64,000 nucleotides of DNA from Adiantum capillus-veneris (GCA_014529385.2 CM043963.1:80429412-80493411), one strand, 5' to 3'; shown: positions 11,871-24,081, counted from the first letter of the stretch. Numbers and translations are program-made. The notes: generated from the letters alone by a model not told the origin.

Positions 11871-13410
11871 TTATAAGTCAAAAGTCTCAGAAAACCCTGC
11901 TTCATAAAGTACATCATATATCCATAAAAAAAAGGCTACACTCATTTCAGAGGGAGGGCGTAAGCATCGTTCTGGCTGGGCTTCAAATCTTTCTAATACT
12001 TCGTCCAAAAGTGCCAAGGTCTTTCTCTCTGTGGATTTCTTCCTCACCCAACCTTCCACAACAATCCTAGATATGGCTTGTACCTCCACTGAAACCTTAT
12101 GTTTGAACCAATATGTGATGTAGTAGTCAGAGAACTCCCCACAAAACTTACAAAATTGCCATATCACCCATCCTATGGCGTATACATATGTGGCCTTGGT
12201 CCATGGGCAGGCATGGTTGATTGCCATCTAGTAACTCAGGAGCTTGCCAAGGATGAAGCTTTTGCCAGTTTTCATCGGTATTGTTGGTCTTTTGTGTCTC
12301 TAAGCCAACACACAGAGACAATCCCCAATCAATTATTCCAATACGGGGAGTGAGATCCTTGGTAAAGTCCAACATGATGTTCCATGGATAGAGATCATTG
12401 TGGATCACTCCCTCGCCATGTGCGAATCACAATGCCTTCACCAAGGCATGGATCAACGAGGGATCATGATTGCACAGGCTCTTGATACGTGTTTTCTGGT
12501 CTTTAGAGGGCTGCTCCCATTTAAAGTCTGTAGGGATCTTTCCTTTCCCCTCTTGATGCGCTACAAGCGTCGTGAAAGAGCCATGTGGATGGGGCACTGT
12601 CTCCATAAGATCACCTAAAGTTCCCCCATTGAAGTAGGGGAATATCAGAAACCATGGCAACGTTACAGAGTGGGCAATACTCTTCACAATCCCTCTATGG
12701 TTGAGATCTACCCCACTTTCTGATGCAAAGCTTTTCCACTGATGCTTGGCCTGTCCTTTGAACTCCTTGGCACAATAAGTATTCGTTGCAGGAAGGAAAC
12801 TGATCCCTTTGATTTGAACTTGCCACCCTGTGCCATAAGCCCCTGACCCAAGTTTCTTGATCTTCTTAATGGACTTATTTGGAATGCCTAGAGTCATACT
12901 ACATTCAGAATTGTATATACTGCTCTCCAGGTGACTGGAAGAAGCAGTAGAACCCGATGTTCCCTCAATGGCAGCCTCCTCAATAAACGGTTCTCCAACT
13001 TGGCTGCTCCCCACAACTCTGGTGACAACCATTCACATTTTCTTGCTTAGGCCAAACTGTGTGTCTATGTGGGATGCTCGCCTTGACCTCTCCTTTTCAA
13101 CTCTCCATCTAGTGTTCCAATGCTCTAGCTTACCCTTGTCTACTTCTTGAGGGCATTCCTCTTTCAAATCAGAGGCCACCTTGGGAAAATTGCCCACCCA
13201 ACTGCTCAGTAATGAGTTTATTGATTCGATTCTTTTGTCTGGATATAACAACAACATTTTGCGGGCAATCTCACTGTATAATGATTGCAATCTAGACTCA
13301 TCTGCAACAATCTGCGCTATATCGTCGGGATCTAGTGCACTGACGATAGTAATCAACAATTGTCTTATTTTCTTTTTGAACTCTATCATTGAAGTAGCAG
13401 AAGGATCCAT
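11871..13410 (-). pseudogene. protein-kinase gene inside the hAT element, decayed (kinase 2)
   Basis: I place the start at the ATG at 13410, just after a plant acceptor (ACCATTGCAG, then GCAAAATGG). A helical N-terminal region of about 125 residues precedes an in-frame TGA at 13033-13035 directly followed by ATG. Then come a glycine loop (LGSGAYGTGW), the ATP-lysine strand (YCAKEF), a hinge (IFPYFNGGTLGDLM), a TGA at 12427-12429, a catalytic loop (VIHNDLYPWNIML), the metal-binding IIDWG, PWQAPELL, a one-base frameshift near 12190-12230, and the C-lobe helix (ATYVYAIGWVIWQF). The catalytic Asp, loop Asn and DFG Asp are all kept, unlike in kinase 1, so the ancestor was probably active. The TGA-ATG pair could alternatively separate two open frames. 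The closest relative in the window is kinase 1 (shared HRGI, FP-x-NGG-x-L and HN-x-L-x-P-x-N). It lies with the RING gene under the right-end promoter. Confidence 0.85.
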
Positions 13411-13539
13411 TTTGCCTGCAATGGTATTATTGCAAACAACACATTGTGAAATATAACTATGTACCACTGTATTTTGATCTTTTCTACGTGAAAGATAAAG
13501 TGCAATATAGACCATAGATCTCGTACGCTTTTGCAGTGA

Positions 13540-14690
13540 CACACCTAATCGCAATTGCAACCATGAGCCAATGCCTCACCGTACGACAACTTACAAACAG
13601 ATGCTCCTGTCATTCTAGCAGCAACACACCTAGTCGCAATTGCAACCATGTGCCGAAGCATGAATGACTGGGAGCAACATAAAACATAGTCACCCTACGC
13701 TTTTGCAATGACACACCTAGCCGCAATTGCAACCATGTGCCAGTGCATCCACGCACAGTGACTTCTTTCAAACAGATGCTCCTATCATTCTAGCAGTAAC
13801 ACACCTAGTCGCAATTGCAACCATCTGCCGAAGCATGAATGACTGGGAGCAACATAAAACATAGTCATCCTATGCTTTTGCAATGACACACCTAGCCACA
13901 ATTGCAACCATGTGCCAGTGCATCCACGCACGGTGACTTCTTTCAAACAAATGCTCCTGTCATTCTAGCAGCAACACACCTAGTCGCAATTGCAACCATG
14001 TGCCGAAGCATGAATGACTGGGAGCAACATAAAACATAGTCATCCTACGCTTTTGCAATGACACACCTAGTCACAATTGCAACCATGTACCAGTGCATCC
14101 ACGCACGATGTCTTCTTTCAAGATTCAAGCATATGAAGCATTATGAAATTATTTGAGCACACATTCATGCATTAGATGCTACCATCAATCTAGCAGCAAC
14201 ACACCTAGTCGCAATTGCAACCATGTGCCGAAGCATGAATGACGGGAAGCAACAACAAACATAGTCATCTTGCGTTTTTGCAATGACACACCTAGCCGCA
14301 ATTGCAACCATGTGCCAGTGCATCCACGCACGGTGACTTCTTTCAAACAGATGCTCCTGTCATTCTAGCAGCAACACACCTAGTCGCAATTGCAACCATG
14401 TGCCGAAGCATGAATGACTGGGAGCAACATAAAACATAATCACCCTACGCTTTTGCAATGACACACCTAGCCGCAATTGCAACCATGTGCTAGTGCATTC
14501 ACGCATGGTTACTTCTTTCAAACAAATGCTCCTATCATTCTAGCAGCAACACACCTAGTCGCAATTGCAACCAAGTGCCGAAGCATGAATGACTGGGAGC
14601 AATATAAAACATAATCATTGTACGCTTTTGCAATGACACACCTAGCCGCAATTGCAACCATATGCCAGTGCATCTACATACAATGATTTG
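13540..14690 (+). repeat. right subterminal tandem array, 175-bp units with GCAATTGC palindromes
   Basis: ATGCT of AGATGCTCCTGTCATTC occurs at 13601, 13776, 13951, 14176, 14351 and 14526: a 175-bp period, with one unit enlarged by a 50-bp insertion. Each unit contains two copies of ACACCTAGYCGCAATTGCAA, so the 8-bp palindrome GCAATTGC, or a one-base variant, recurs about 13 times. Copy B keeps about 1.5 units. The array lies between the right promoter and the kinase, as leader or intron. Confidence 0.93.
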
Positions 14691-14864
14691 ATAAAAGAAA
14701 TTTTAAACCTTTAAGTTTTAACGCAAAAAACTCAAAAAAACATCAATAAAATAAGGAAGGGTTTAAAAAATTACTGCTACACTGCTTTGAGAATGTGGAA
14801 AGCTGCCAGAAAGTTTGGTGAAGACTTTTCAATGTACCTCTTTTGTGAAAAGACAAGCACCGAC

Positions 14865-15093
14865 GTCACCTTTATATAGCCACGGTGGGCAAATAGCTTT
14901 ACCCGGTGTGACCGCCGGGAAGATTCACTAGCCCGACGGGCCAACTAATTAGCCTGGCGGGCTACGAGCCGGTCTCCAGGTCTCCCTGGAGGTCAAAAAA
15001 GATGAATGTCAATTAACAAAATATTTGTTATTTTGCATTTCTATTGTTATTAACCTGAAATTATAGTGTGATCACGTCATTTTGAAATCCCTG
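14865..15093 (-). promoter_or_regulatory. right-end inward TATA promoter and GC motifs of element A
   Basis: Read on the minus strand, the terminus is followed by CGGGCTA/GGCCCG motifs and then GGCTATATAAAGGTGACG, a good TATA box (about 14869-14880), which faces the kinase and RING genes. Copy B has the same box at about 57070-57080 in matching context. Confidence 0.65.
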
Positions 15094-15157
15094 ATAAAGA
15101 GATTGTAACCTTTTCTCTATCTGATTTATATTGTGATGAGCCTTGGTCCCTTGCAAA

Positions 15158-15159
<2 letters not shown>

Positions 15160-15237
<78 letters not shown>

Positions 15238-15276
15238 ATAGACACACTCATTGCATACATATGCACACACACATAC

Positions 15277-15313
<37 letters not shown>

Positions 15314-15525
15314 ACACACTCATTGTGTACATATGTACACACGCATACACACACATGCATGCGTATGTAAACACATACAAACACACACACACACACACAC
15401 ATGCACAACACATACATACACACATACACACAACATACACACACACACACACACTCTCACACACACATACACACACATATATATATAGGTGCACGTGCAC
15501 ACACACAAAAACTCTCTCTCTCTCA
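15160..15525 (+). repeat. mixed (CA)n/(CT)n microsatellite cluster
   Basis: (CA)n at 15161-15232, (CT)n near 15280-15309 and 15510-15524, and imperfect CATACA tracts between. All long open frames over it are low-complexity artefacts. It begins 67 bp right of element A. Confidence 0.97.
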
Positions 15526-15617
15526 TACGTACATGATCTTGAAAGTTCAATATAGCTTAAGCTCATGACTGGGTATATTAAAAACATGCCATTTCTCCAT
15601 ACTGTACATATGACGTT

Positions 15618-15636
15618 TAAAAACTCCCTCCCCCCC

Positions 15637-15700
<64 letters not shown>

Positions 15701-15704
15701 ACAC
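15618..15704 (+). repeat. C-run and (CA)n microsatellite
   Basis: CCCTCCCCCCCCTC leads into a CA run. Confidence 0.95.
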
Positions 15705-16348
15705 CCTCTTATAGAACCCTTGAAAATAGCCTCTTATATTCACAACACCCATCGACCATGACAAAATATCAATTCACTGTGGGCAGGAGACTTGGTACAA
15801 CAACATGACTTCTTTCTTTCTCCCCCTCTATGGGGGACGGCCGGTCTGTCTCTGGCCCTCATTCAGTCTCCTATAATGCAGTCCTCCCTCTCTCTCTCCC
15901 TCCCTCTCTCTCTCTCGATGCCATTACAAACAAGGGATTGTACTTACTGTCCAAAGTTTTGCTGAGCGCATTGTACTTTTCTCTGCCACTAGCCTAACAA
16001 TCCCATAGTACATTAAGAAAGGGGAAAGACGCCTACATCCATATCTTCCCTCCTATAGGCAATTACTCCTACTATACCAAGGTAGCAGACCCCCTACTCA
16101 TTTAAGGCTGTAGCCCTGCTGAAAACAAACTAAGCGAAGCCATGTGGACTTAATCACCTTGAAGTGTCTTAGAAGGAGTAGCTCTAAAATGAAAATAGCT
16201 CTTGTTGAGATAAAAAGGGGGGAAAAAAAGAGCTCCAAATGTGTGTGACAAAGCATCGCTAACGTAGGGCGTTTGGAAGTTTGGAGACTCACGATTCACA
16301 AATCAGAAAGCCTTGAGCGCTTGCAGGCCGACACTTCCAAAATAGATG
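15705..16348. other. no gene seen
   Basis: Contains short CT-rich tracts (around 15880-15915) and no convincing frame. Confidence 0.6.
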
Positions 16349-16984
<636 letters not shown>

Positions 16985-17655
16985 GACTCTAATGATGCTT
17001 TCCTTAATGCTGGAATTAACCATGTTTAAATGGCACAAACAAAACATGTTTTATATAGCAATGGCAAGTTCCTAAAACTACTTCTCAAGAATCACATGCA
17101 TCTCTCTGAAACATCAAGGAATTTTTCAAGCAGCCATGCACGTCTTCTAGAACTGTAAGAGCCTGTCTTAGACTCTTGGGCAATTGTAGAAAATACAGTT
17201 CACATATTGGTTGCCAACATAGATCAAGAGCCACAGTTCCAACAAGATTTTTCTTCATCATATAGGCTACTAACCAAGAGGTCAACATCCCTTCATACTC
17301 TAGAATAAGTACATTACTCTAATGTTGCTTTCCTTAATGCTGGAATTAACGCCATGTTCGAATGGCACAAACAAAACATCTTTTATATAGTGGTAGCAAG
17401 TTCCTAAAACTACCTCTCAAGGATCAGATGCATCTCTCTGAAACATCAAGGAGTTTATCAAGCAGCCGTGCATGTCTCCTAGAACTATAAGAGCCTGTCT
17501 CGTGGGCTCTTGCGGAGCTGTAGAAAATATAGTTCACATAGTGGTTTCCAACATAAATCAAGAGCCATAGTTCCAACAAGGATTTTCTTCATCATATAGG
17601 CTACTAACCAAGAGGTCAACAATCCTTCACACTCTAGAATAAGTCCATTATTTTA
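16985..17655 (+). repeat. 330-bp tandem duplication
   Basis: The unit beginning TCTAATGATGCTTTCC at about 16989 recurs from 17319 (TCTAATGTTGCTTTCC), and both copies end with CTAACCAAGAGGTCAACA...CTCTAGAATAAGT. The copies differ by scattered substitutions and small indels. It lies directly upstream of the Helentron and may be part of its 5' end. Confidence 0.88.
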
Positions 17656-17759
17656 CCTATAGCAAGGTTTACTAACATCATATCACTTCCACCTAAGCAA
17701 ACTATTAATGAATAGCATAGCCGTAAATAGGAGGTGTTTGTTCTTTTCAAAGAAAGAAA

Positions 17760-19170
17760 ATGTTTTTCCCAACTACTCACACATGGCTTATTGTTTCAAA
17801 AAACATGAAGGAACAACAAAAAAAGGCTGAAAAGGTCATGCAAGTAACCGACCTCTCAGAAAGAATGCGACATGGAGACCTATTTGAAGGACTAATTTTG
17901 AGCCGTTACAGAACCTATGACCAAAATATCAGTCCTTCATTTCCAGTCCTGCGTGCAGACTTAACAGACAAAGAGGGCTTTGTGACAGTCACACTGCAAA
18001 TAAACAAGGATGAAATTCAACAATTTGAAAAGTTGATAAAAAAAAGGACCTGGGTGTGCATACAAAACTTCAGGCTTCATCCTAAAAACCCTAAATTTGA
18101 TAAAGGCGATGCACCAACTGTCATCATAGTTACTGGGAGCTCGTTGATATCAACTATGACTCCGCAGCCATGTGAAATAATTTTTTTCCCAAGTGCAACT
18201 CTTTCTAGTCTGGTTCAAGCACAAGGAGACAGAGAGCAAGAGGAAACAGTTTCAGTTGGTCGTAATGCAAGACAGAGGCCCTCAGACAACAACAAGGAAA
18301 AATATTATATACAAGTTTGATTTCGCGGACGGCACTGCAGAAGCTAACTACCAAACCGTACATCTCGATATGTAAAACCATGTGGTACAATCTGATCTAG
18401 CTAGTGAAAAAAAAACCCTTCTTGAGCATGCTGACGTGTTGTTATGTATGCAAAAAAGAGGTGGCTTTCAACACTGCTTGCGAAGACGATAGAAAATACA
18501 TTGTGCAACAGTTTCGCAAAGAGGAGCATGCAATGTTCACTTTGAAAAACTTATTCTTAGGAGCTTTCTTCGGTGCATGCTCACTACAATTTCGTACATC
18601 GACAATCATCGCGCCTATTAATGACGCCGATCGGAGATTAGAATTGATGCAAGTCGCCGATTTTTGGAAAAAGAAAAATCAAATGGTCAAACAAGTATCA
18701 GTACTCAATACCTTAAAACCCAAAGGAATGAAAATCCTACTCACAGTTTTCAACACGGATTGCGCAGGTAGATGGTTGTCTGCTCTTTTCTCCAACAAGC
18801 AATCCTTTCTTTACAGGCTGTGAGAAATGTAGAACCATAATTCACGATGCATTGCCTTCTACTTCACACTCTCAGCCAAACAAGTAGTACTGCACACGCT
18901 GCTCACAAGTTACTAGCCCTACTCTCATTCCCGGGGTAAATGGCGCAATTGAAGGCGACAACAGCTACATAAGGATATCCATTGTTGACAAATGGGTTCC
19001 GTTGTTGCTGAAAATCGAAGAGCCGCTTGAAACGTACTTTGGAAAAAATAAAAGGGACTTCTACAAAAAACTGAGCTCCACCCGAACGCACGGACACTTT
19101 ACAATAGATAGCAATAACATCTTAGTGGGGTACGATGAGGTTCCTGCAAAGCACCAACGAGCTTGATATG
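17760..19170 (+). pseudogene. RPA1-like single-stranded-DNA-binding protein of the Helentron
   Basis: Replication protein A-type proteins bind single-stranded DNA and are common Helitron companions. The first frame (17760-18320) has OB-fold features (LRADLTDKEGFVTVTLQ, TWVCIQNFRLHPKNP). The reading then shifts frame near 18220 (FQLVVMQDRGPQTTT) and again near 18404, continuing with RKEEHAMFTLKNLFLGAFFG. A last fragment (LLLKIEEPLETYFGK, GHFTIDSNNILVGYDEVP) reaches about 19170. Family assignment rests on OB-fold-like strand patterns and context, so it is moderate. At least two frameshifts and stops break it. Confidence 0.55.
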
Positions 19171-19619
19171 TAGTGCATGTTCCCTTCTAGAGCAAACTCA
19201 GTTTTGGATGTACTGACTTTGTATTTTTAATGTTGATAAACTCTTTTTATAAATGCAGGAATCTATTGGATGATGCTTCTCTGCAGCACCATGGTTTGAA
19301 GAAGGAGAAAAACAACCGCTATCCAGTCGCTCACCTAGAAGGACAACAAGACATCTTTTTTTTTTTATCAGCTATTTGAAATCCCTGTAGACACCTCCGT
19401 TGCACAAAACCCCTCTGCAGATATTGGTATAGTGTGGTAAATAAACTCTGTCTGATTTGTTTTTTCCCTAGAAAAGACATAAAAAGGCATTTTGTCAAAA
19501 TATGCTTGTATAAATACATCACTAGTGAACTTTGTTACGCGGTCAATAAACCCTAGCTTTTTTGAAGCAACTTGTACCTTGTTTGCAATGCTAGAAAATT
19601 GTAATTCTCTTACAACTAG

Positions 19620-20100
19620 ACTTACATTTGACAATGTTATACTGCAAATTCTAGAAGACTACGTATACATCACCAGAGATTGTCTATTTGACACATTCAA
19701 CTATTTGCTAAAACACTCTTTATCGTCAATTGCTTTGAGGTATGCTTATATTTCAGATTTCATTCTTGCTATGAATAGAGAAGATCACAATGCACTTCAT
19801 TGCATACATACTTTTCTATGTAATGATTTCCTAGTAAGTTTGCATGGAGTACATTCATTAGAAGAATACACACACCGAATGCAAACTACAAGCTGCTAAT
19901 GGTGGATTATGGGGTGATCACTTCTGTATCTTTTGGTTTTCACACTTATTTGAAAGAAGTATTACATTATGGTCGAAAACAACTTCGAAGCCATACATTA
20001 CATATTCCTCATAATTCACAACCAAGTGGCATATATTATATGACGACCGGTCGATGCACGTTGGACATTTTGAACCTCTTGTACCTTCAAACAATGACTT
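19620..20100 (+). pseudogene. OTU-like cysteine protease domain, copy 1
   Basis: Residue blocks characteristic of OTU de-ubiquitinase domains appear in order: ITRDCLFDTFNYLL (nucleophile Cys loop), SLEEYTHRMQ, NGGLWGDHFCIFWFSHLF, and GHFEPL (catalytic His). The frame changes near 19890 between the EEY block and the GLWGD block, and a stop interrupts the following stretch. OTU domains occur in Helentron polyproteins. Its neighbour is a second copy of the same domain. Confidence 0.7.
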
Positions 20101-20109
20101 AACCCCAAA

Positions 20110-20640
20110 TGCTTCTAACATGGCGCAAAAAAACTTAAATGCTATAAGATTTAAACATCTTCAGCCTCTAAAAGCATTTAACTATAATGCTGGTGATTGC
20201 TTATTTGATAACATAGTATATCTATTAGATAATCAAACTTCGAGCCATAACTTAAGACAACTAGTTGTCTTTGAGCTCCTTAAAAATTTAAGACTCGATG
20301 ATACAGCAGCAAAAGAAACAGTAGAGATCCACTTGAGCGCATCTTGGTTGCGCGAAACTCATAATATTAGTAGCTTCGAAGAGTATATTCAGTTGATGCA
20401 ATTACCAGCAAGAGCAGGAGGATTGTGGGGAGATGCAGTTATTTTATTTTGGCTGACACGAGCCTTGTAGTTAAATGTCAATGTTTGGAGCTTAACTTCT
20501 AAATTGATTATCTTCAAAGTGAATTTTGCAAGCAACACAAAACAATTGAATTTACTTTTTCATGATGAATGCGGGAAAGATGGGCACTATGAACCCCTTA
20601 TTTTTATACCAGAAACAAATGAGTCAAGTCAAGAAGAGTT
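20110..20640 (+). pseudogene. OTU-like cysteine protease domain, copy 2
   Basis: YNAGDCLFDNIVYLL carries the Cys loop, SSFEEYIQLMQ and RAGGLWGDAVILFWL the middle block, and KDGHYEPL the catalytic His. The whole domain is in a single frame, interrupted only by a TAG at 20468-20470 after FWLTRAL. It aligns block by block with copy 1, so it is a tandem domain duplication. It continues in frame into the Myb-like and Zn-finger region. Confidence 0.75.
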
Positions 20641-21400
20641 TGAAGAAACGACAGAAATTTTAAAAGCAAAGGAAAATAGGGAAAAGAAGTGGGCAAAAAA
20701 ACGAACATACACTCAATGGACCACAAATTTAGAAAACAAGCTTGTAACTCTTTTTTTCACGCACAAACAGCTCTCAAAAAAACAAACTTCAGAACTATTC
20801 TTGCAGCAAAATCCTGATATCCAGGCTTCAGTCGCGACCACTGTGAATAGACTCTCACACATTCTCAAACAGTACAATATCAGCAAAGAAATGGAGTATG
20901 AATTTCCAATTTGCAAAAGAAGATCACAGAACTACTCTCTTTCTTGGAATACACATATGAATAACTCCTTGTTACATTTGCTCACAGAAAGTAAATACAA
21001 CACGCATGAACAAGTTTGCTTTCAGTTTATGAAGCTCTTCAACCTCCCGCAAAATTATTTCGAACAAATAAAACGTCATTTGCTTTATCTAAAAAAGAAA
21101 AACAAGCAAACACAATATCTTGGTCCAGCAGCTAATATCAGCAATATAGAAGTAGCAAAGTTGGAACAACATTTTTACAGGCGCGTCCAACAAACACCTT
21201 CAAAAATTTGTAGCTGTTGTAGGCGCCTATTCTTTAAAGAACAACTTGTTGCTAGATGTTCATATGAGATAAGCTTCATTGAGCATGAAACTTTCACTGC
21301 AATTAGTACAAGTAATAACAAAAAAACAATTAAAATATGCAAAAGTTGTATGAGCTTTTGCAAGAAAAAAAGGTGCCAAAGTTCTTGTCACCTTTCTTAA
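20641..21400 (+). pseudogene. Helentron Rep N-terminal region: Myb-like repeats and Zn finger
   Basis: In frame after OTU-2. Two tryptophan-led helical repeats (TQWTTNLENKLVTLFF and SWNTHMNNSLLHLL, about 80 residues apart) look like Myb/SANT-type DNA-binding units. They are followed by the C-x2-C pairs of the Helitron N-terminal finger (CSCCRRLFFKEQL ... ICKSCMSFCKKK). The frame is lost at an A7 run (about 21365-21371), after which the Rep continues in the next frame (VPKFLSPFLIRMNEP, LNELEERLVAPR). The A-run indel is the simplest explanation. Confidence 0.65.
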
Positions 21401-24081
21401 TACGCATGAATGAACCTATAAAAAAAGTCTCAGTTCTCAATGAGCTAGAAGAACGCCTGGTTGCACCAAGAAATACATTTTCGCAGATACACCAGTACTT
21501 GCACCACGGCCAGTATTTACTGAAAGGAAGCATAATCAATGTTCCAGCCACTACAGATACAATATAGAGGATCTTGCCACGACTGACTTTCGAACATACA
21601 ACAATAGGAGTTGCAATAAAGAGAAAACTTGAGTACAAATCTATCTATAAAAGTGGACAAGTTCAACCTCGGCTTATTATTGATGCGCTATGCGAACTAG
21701 TTTAAACTCCTTTATACAAAAAACATAAAATTGAGGTTAACGATACAATGAATACCATTAGAGATTTTGAAGAAAAAACAAATAGACAATCTTCAGAGCT
21801 TGAGAGCGCAACACTAGAAACAGTTGACTTAGCAAAAGACAATCAAACTCTCATAAGCAATGAAAGAAACGTCGACCTGCATGAAGAGGCAACTGAACCG
21901 CACACAGACACACTCTTACACAACTTCACAGACTCAAATGACTTTTTTGATGCTTTTTCAAAAGTTTTAACTCTTGCACCATACGAGGGGAAGCAGCCGC
22001 TTGGCCTTTTTATCGATCAACATTGCGAAGAATTGAACTTCCCTACCTTATTCTATGGGAGCCAACGGCAAAATACACCTCCCTTATACCACTACTCATT
22101 CCAAGAAATTTGCCAATGGGAACTCATGAATAGTGACCGAAGATTTGCAAATCATATTACCAACATCTTTTTCAAAGTAATAAAAATAATGATCCACCAA
22201 ATTTACACTTCAGCATGGGTGTGTTTGCGAAAAACTTCACTAAATAACAGACTAATTTGCGCACGAGATGTAAAGATAAGAGAAAACATTGAGGATATTT
22301 TACAAACAGACATTGGCTACAGAGATTTAGAACGATTAAGAACTTCTCCAACCTATTTTGAGCGCCTTCGGAGAAATCTCTTTGCAATGATTCGCCAGCT
22401 CGGGCCACCTACCTTCTTTATCACATTCACAAGCGGCGAGCGCAACTGGAAACCACTACAAGAGGTTCTCAAAAGCCTAGCTTCAACTAGCCTTGCAAAG
22501 CAAGATAAACCACTTAACTTAAATGACCTTATAAGAGGAGATCCTATTACATGTGCCAGGTACTATCACCATAGAACCTCATGTCTAAGACAATTGTTAA
22601 AGCGTACATCACACATATATGGCCACATACAGGAATTTTTTTCCGGCACAGAGTTCCAATCGCGTGGTAGTGAACATGACCATCGGCTACTTTGGGTAAA
22701 GGACGCACCTATCTACAATGGAGAAAATCAACAAGAAATTACTAATTTCATCGACACTTATATATCTTGTGACAAAGAAAACATTCTTGAGCACCTGAAA
22801 TCTAGTCAGACACATCTTCATACACACACATGTAAAAAACATAATAGAAAAAAATGCAGATTTAAGTTCCCAAAGCCACCATTTCAAACAACTACAATTC
22901 TTGAGCCTTTAGAAAATCCGACTTCAACAGATATCGAGAATGCAAAAAACATTTTTGACTTTTTAGACACATATGAAGAAACTGACAAACCCCTTCAATA
23001 TGAAGACTTTATTAGAAACCTGCACATCACTGGAGAAGCGTACTCTAGAGCAATCGCAACAACCATCAAGCATCCAACAATATTCCTTAAAAGGAACTTG
23101 CAAAACATTTGAACAAACGCTTTTGCAAAACACATCATCAATATTTGGGAAGCAAATGTTGACTCCCAGTTCATTTTAGAGCCTTATGCAGCAGCATCAT
23201 ATTGTACATCGTATTTAACAAAAGTTGATAATAACTTAACAAAAACGCTCCAACAAATTCTCAAACATGCAAAGCTAAGCAATTCAAGCATAGCTTCACG
23301 TATCAAGCAATTAGGATTAGCGCTATTGAATACACAACAAATGTCTGCTCAACAAGCAGTATATTTAATACTTTCTTTACCTCTTTTTCATGCTTCATGC
23401 CAGTTCCAGTTCATCAACACAACACCTCTACAAGACCACATGTTCATCTTAAAACGCAGACATGCGTTGGAGGCCCTGCCGGACGACTCTGTCGACATTC
23501 TGAGGGAACCAATTATAGAAAAGTATAAAAGAAGGCCTCCACGTTTAGAAAATTGTACACTGGATGACATTGTTGCTGAATATAATTACGTCAAGAACTT
23601 TGCGAAGCGAAAAACACCAAATTTCATTAGATCAATTAAATATAACAAAAAACGCGACCCTGAGAACTTCTACAGAGAAATGCTTCTCTTACATGTACTA
23701 CCTTTCCGAGGAACCGAAGAAGACCTTCTACAAAAATGCTCAAACTGGAGAGACGCATTTGAACTAGAAAGAGACCAGGTCAAAGATAACTACGAAAAGT
23801 ATAACTACAAAAAAAATGACACAATTGACGAACAATGGTACAACATTGATTACCTAGCTTCTGACATAGTTGAAGACAACTCAGATGACAATGAAGAAAT
23901 TAACAGGAACTACATCAGTGTCACAGATGCAACCGACATTGAGCCGTACAACATGAACCTTGATTTTGTACATGAAAGATCAAACAACGCCCAAAAATTC
24001 CAATACATTTCAAAATCCAATATAATGTTAGAAACAAACAAGCACTACGAACAAATAAGGAACCTAAATATACAACAGTGA
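21401..24081 (+). pseudogene. Helitron replication initiator (HUH Rep) part of the Rep-Hel protein
   Basis: This part nicks and joins single-stranded DNA in rolling-circle transposition. One frame runs throughout with stops at 21565 (TAG), 21703 (TAA), 23110 (TGA) and 24079 (TGA). Signature blocks: FFITFTSGERNWKPL, EFQSRGSEHDHRLLWV (the HUH pair, here His-Asp-His), then CRFKFPKPPF after a His/Cys-rich stretch, and the downstream block ENFYREMLLLHVLPFRG. All match the Helitron-like N-terminal family. Several stops sit where conserved Gln or Arg codons are expected, so most look like single C-to-T changes. The region continues in the same frame into the helicase. Confidence 0.88.

Larger units (their letters stand above)
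6697..15093 (+). mobile_element. hAT (Ac-like) DNA transposon 'A' with RING and kinase cargo
   Basis: The left terminus CAAGGATTTTAATTACGCG (6697) and the right terminus, which read inwards is CAGGGATTTCAAAATGACG (from 15093), share the CARGGATTT end typical of Ac-like hAT elements. They are flanked by ATCAAGAG (6689-6696) and ATAAAGAG (15094-15101), an 8-bp target duplication with one mismatch, the hAT hallmark. Inside, from left: GC-rich subterminal motifs and a TATA box, five ~151-159-bp tandem repeats, a + strand transposase, then on - a RING/coiled-coil gene and a kinase gene, about six 175-bp tandem repeats, and a second TATA box pointing inwards. Copy B (56838-58729) has the same two termini, which independently confirms the boundaries. 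The transposase carries three lesions, so A is probably not autonomous today. Confidence 0.93.

Noticed and set aside
13030-13036. TGA-ATG overlap in kinase 2 as a recoding or reinitiation signal
   Set aside because: The same gene has a second TGA and a frameshift, so simple decay explains it; no recoding stem-loop was evident.
13540-14690. CRISPR-like regular array
   Set aside because: Units are 175 bp with conserved sequence throughout, no short repeat plus unique spacer pattern, and the context is a eukaryotic transposon.
15061-15587. Long open frames of Cys-Val, Thr-His or Ser-Leu repeats on both strands
   Set aside because: They are translations of CA/CT microsatellites; the same happens at 6352-6643, 16273-16650, 50713-51484 and 62861-63204.
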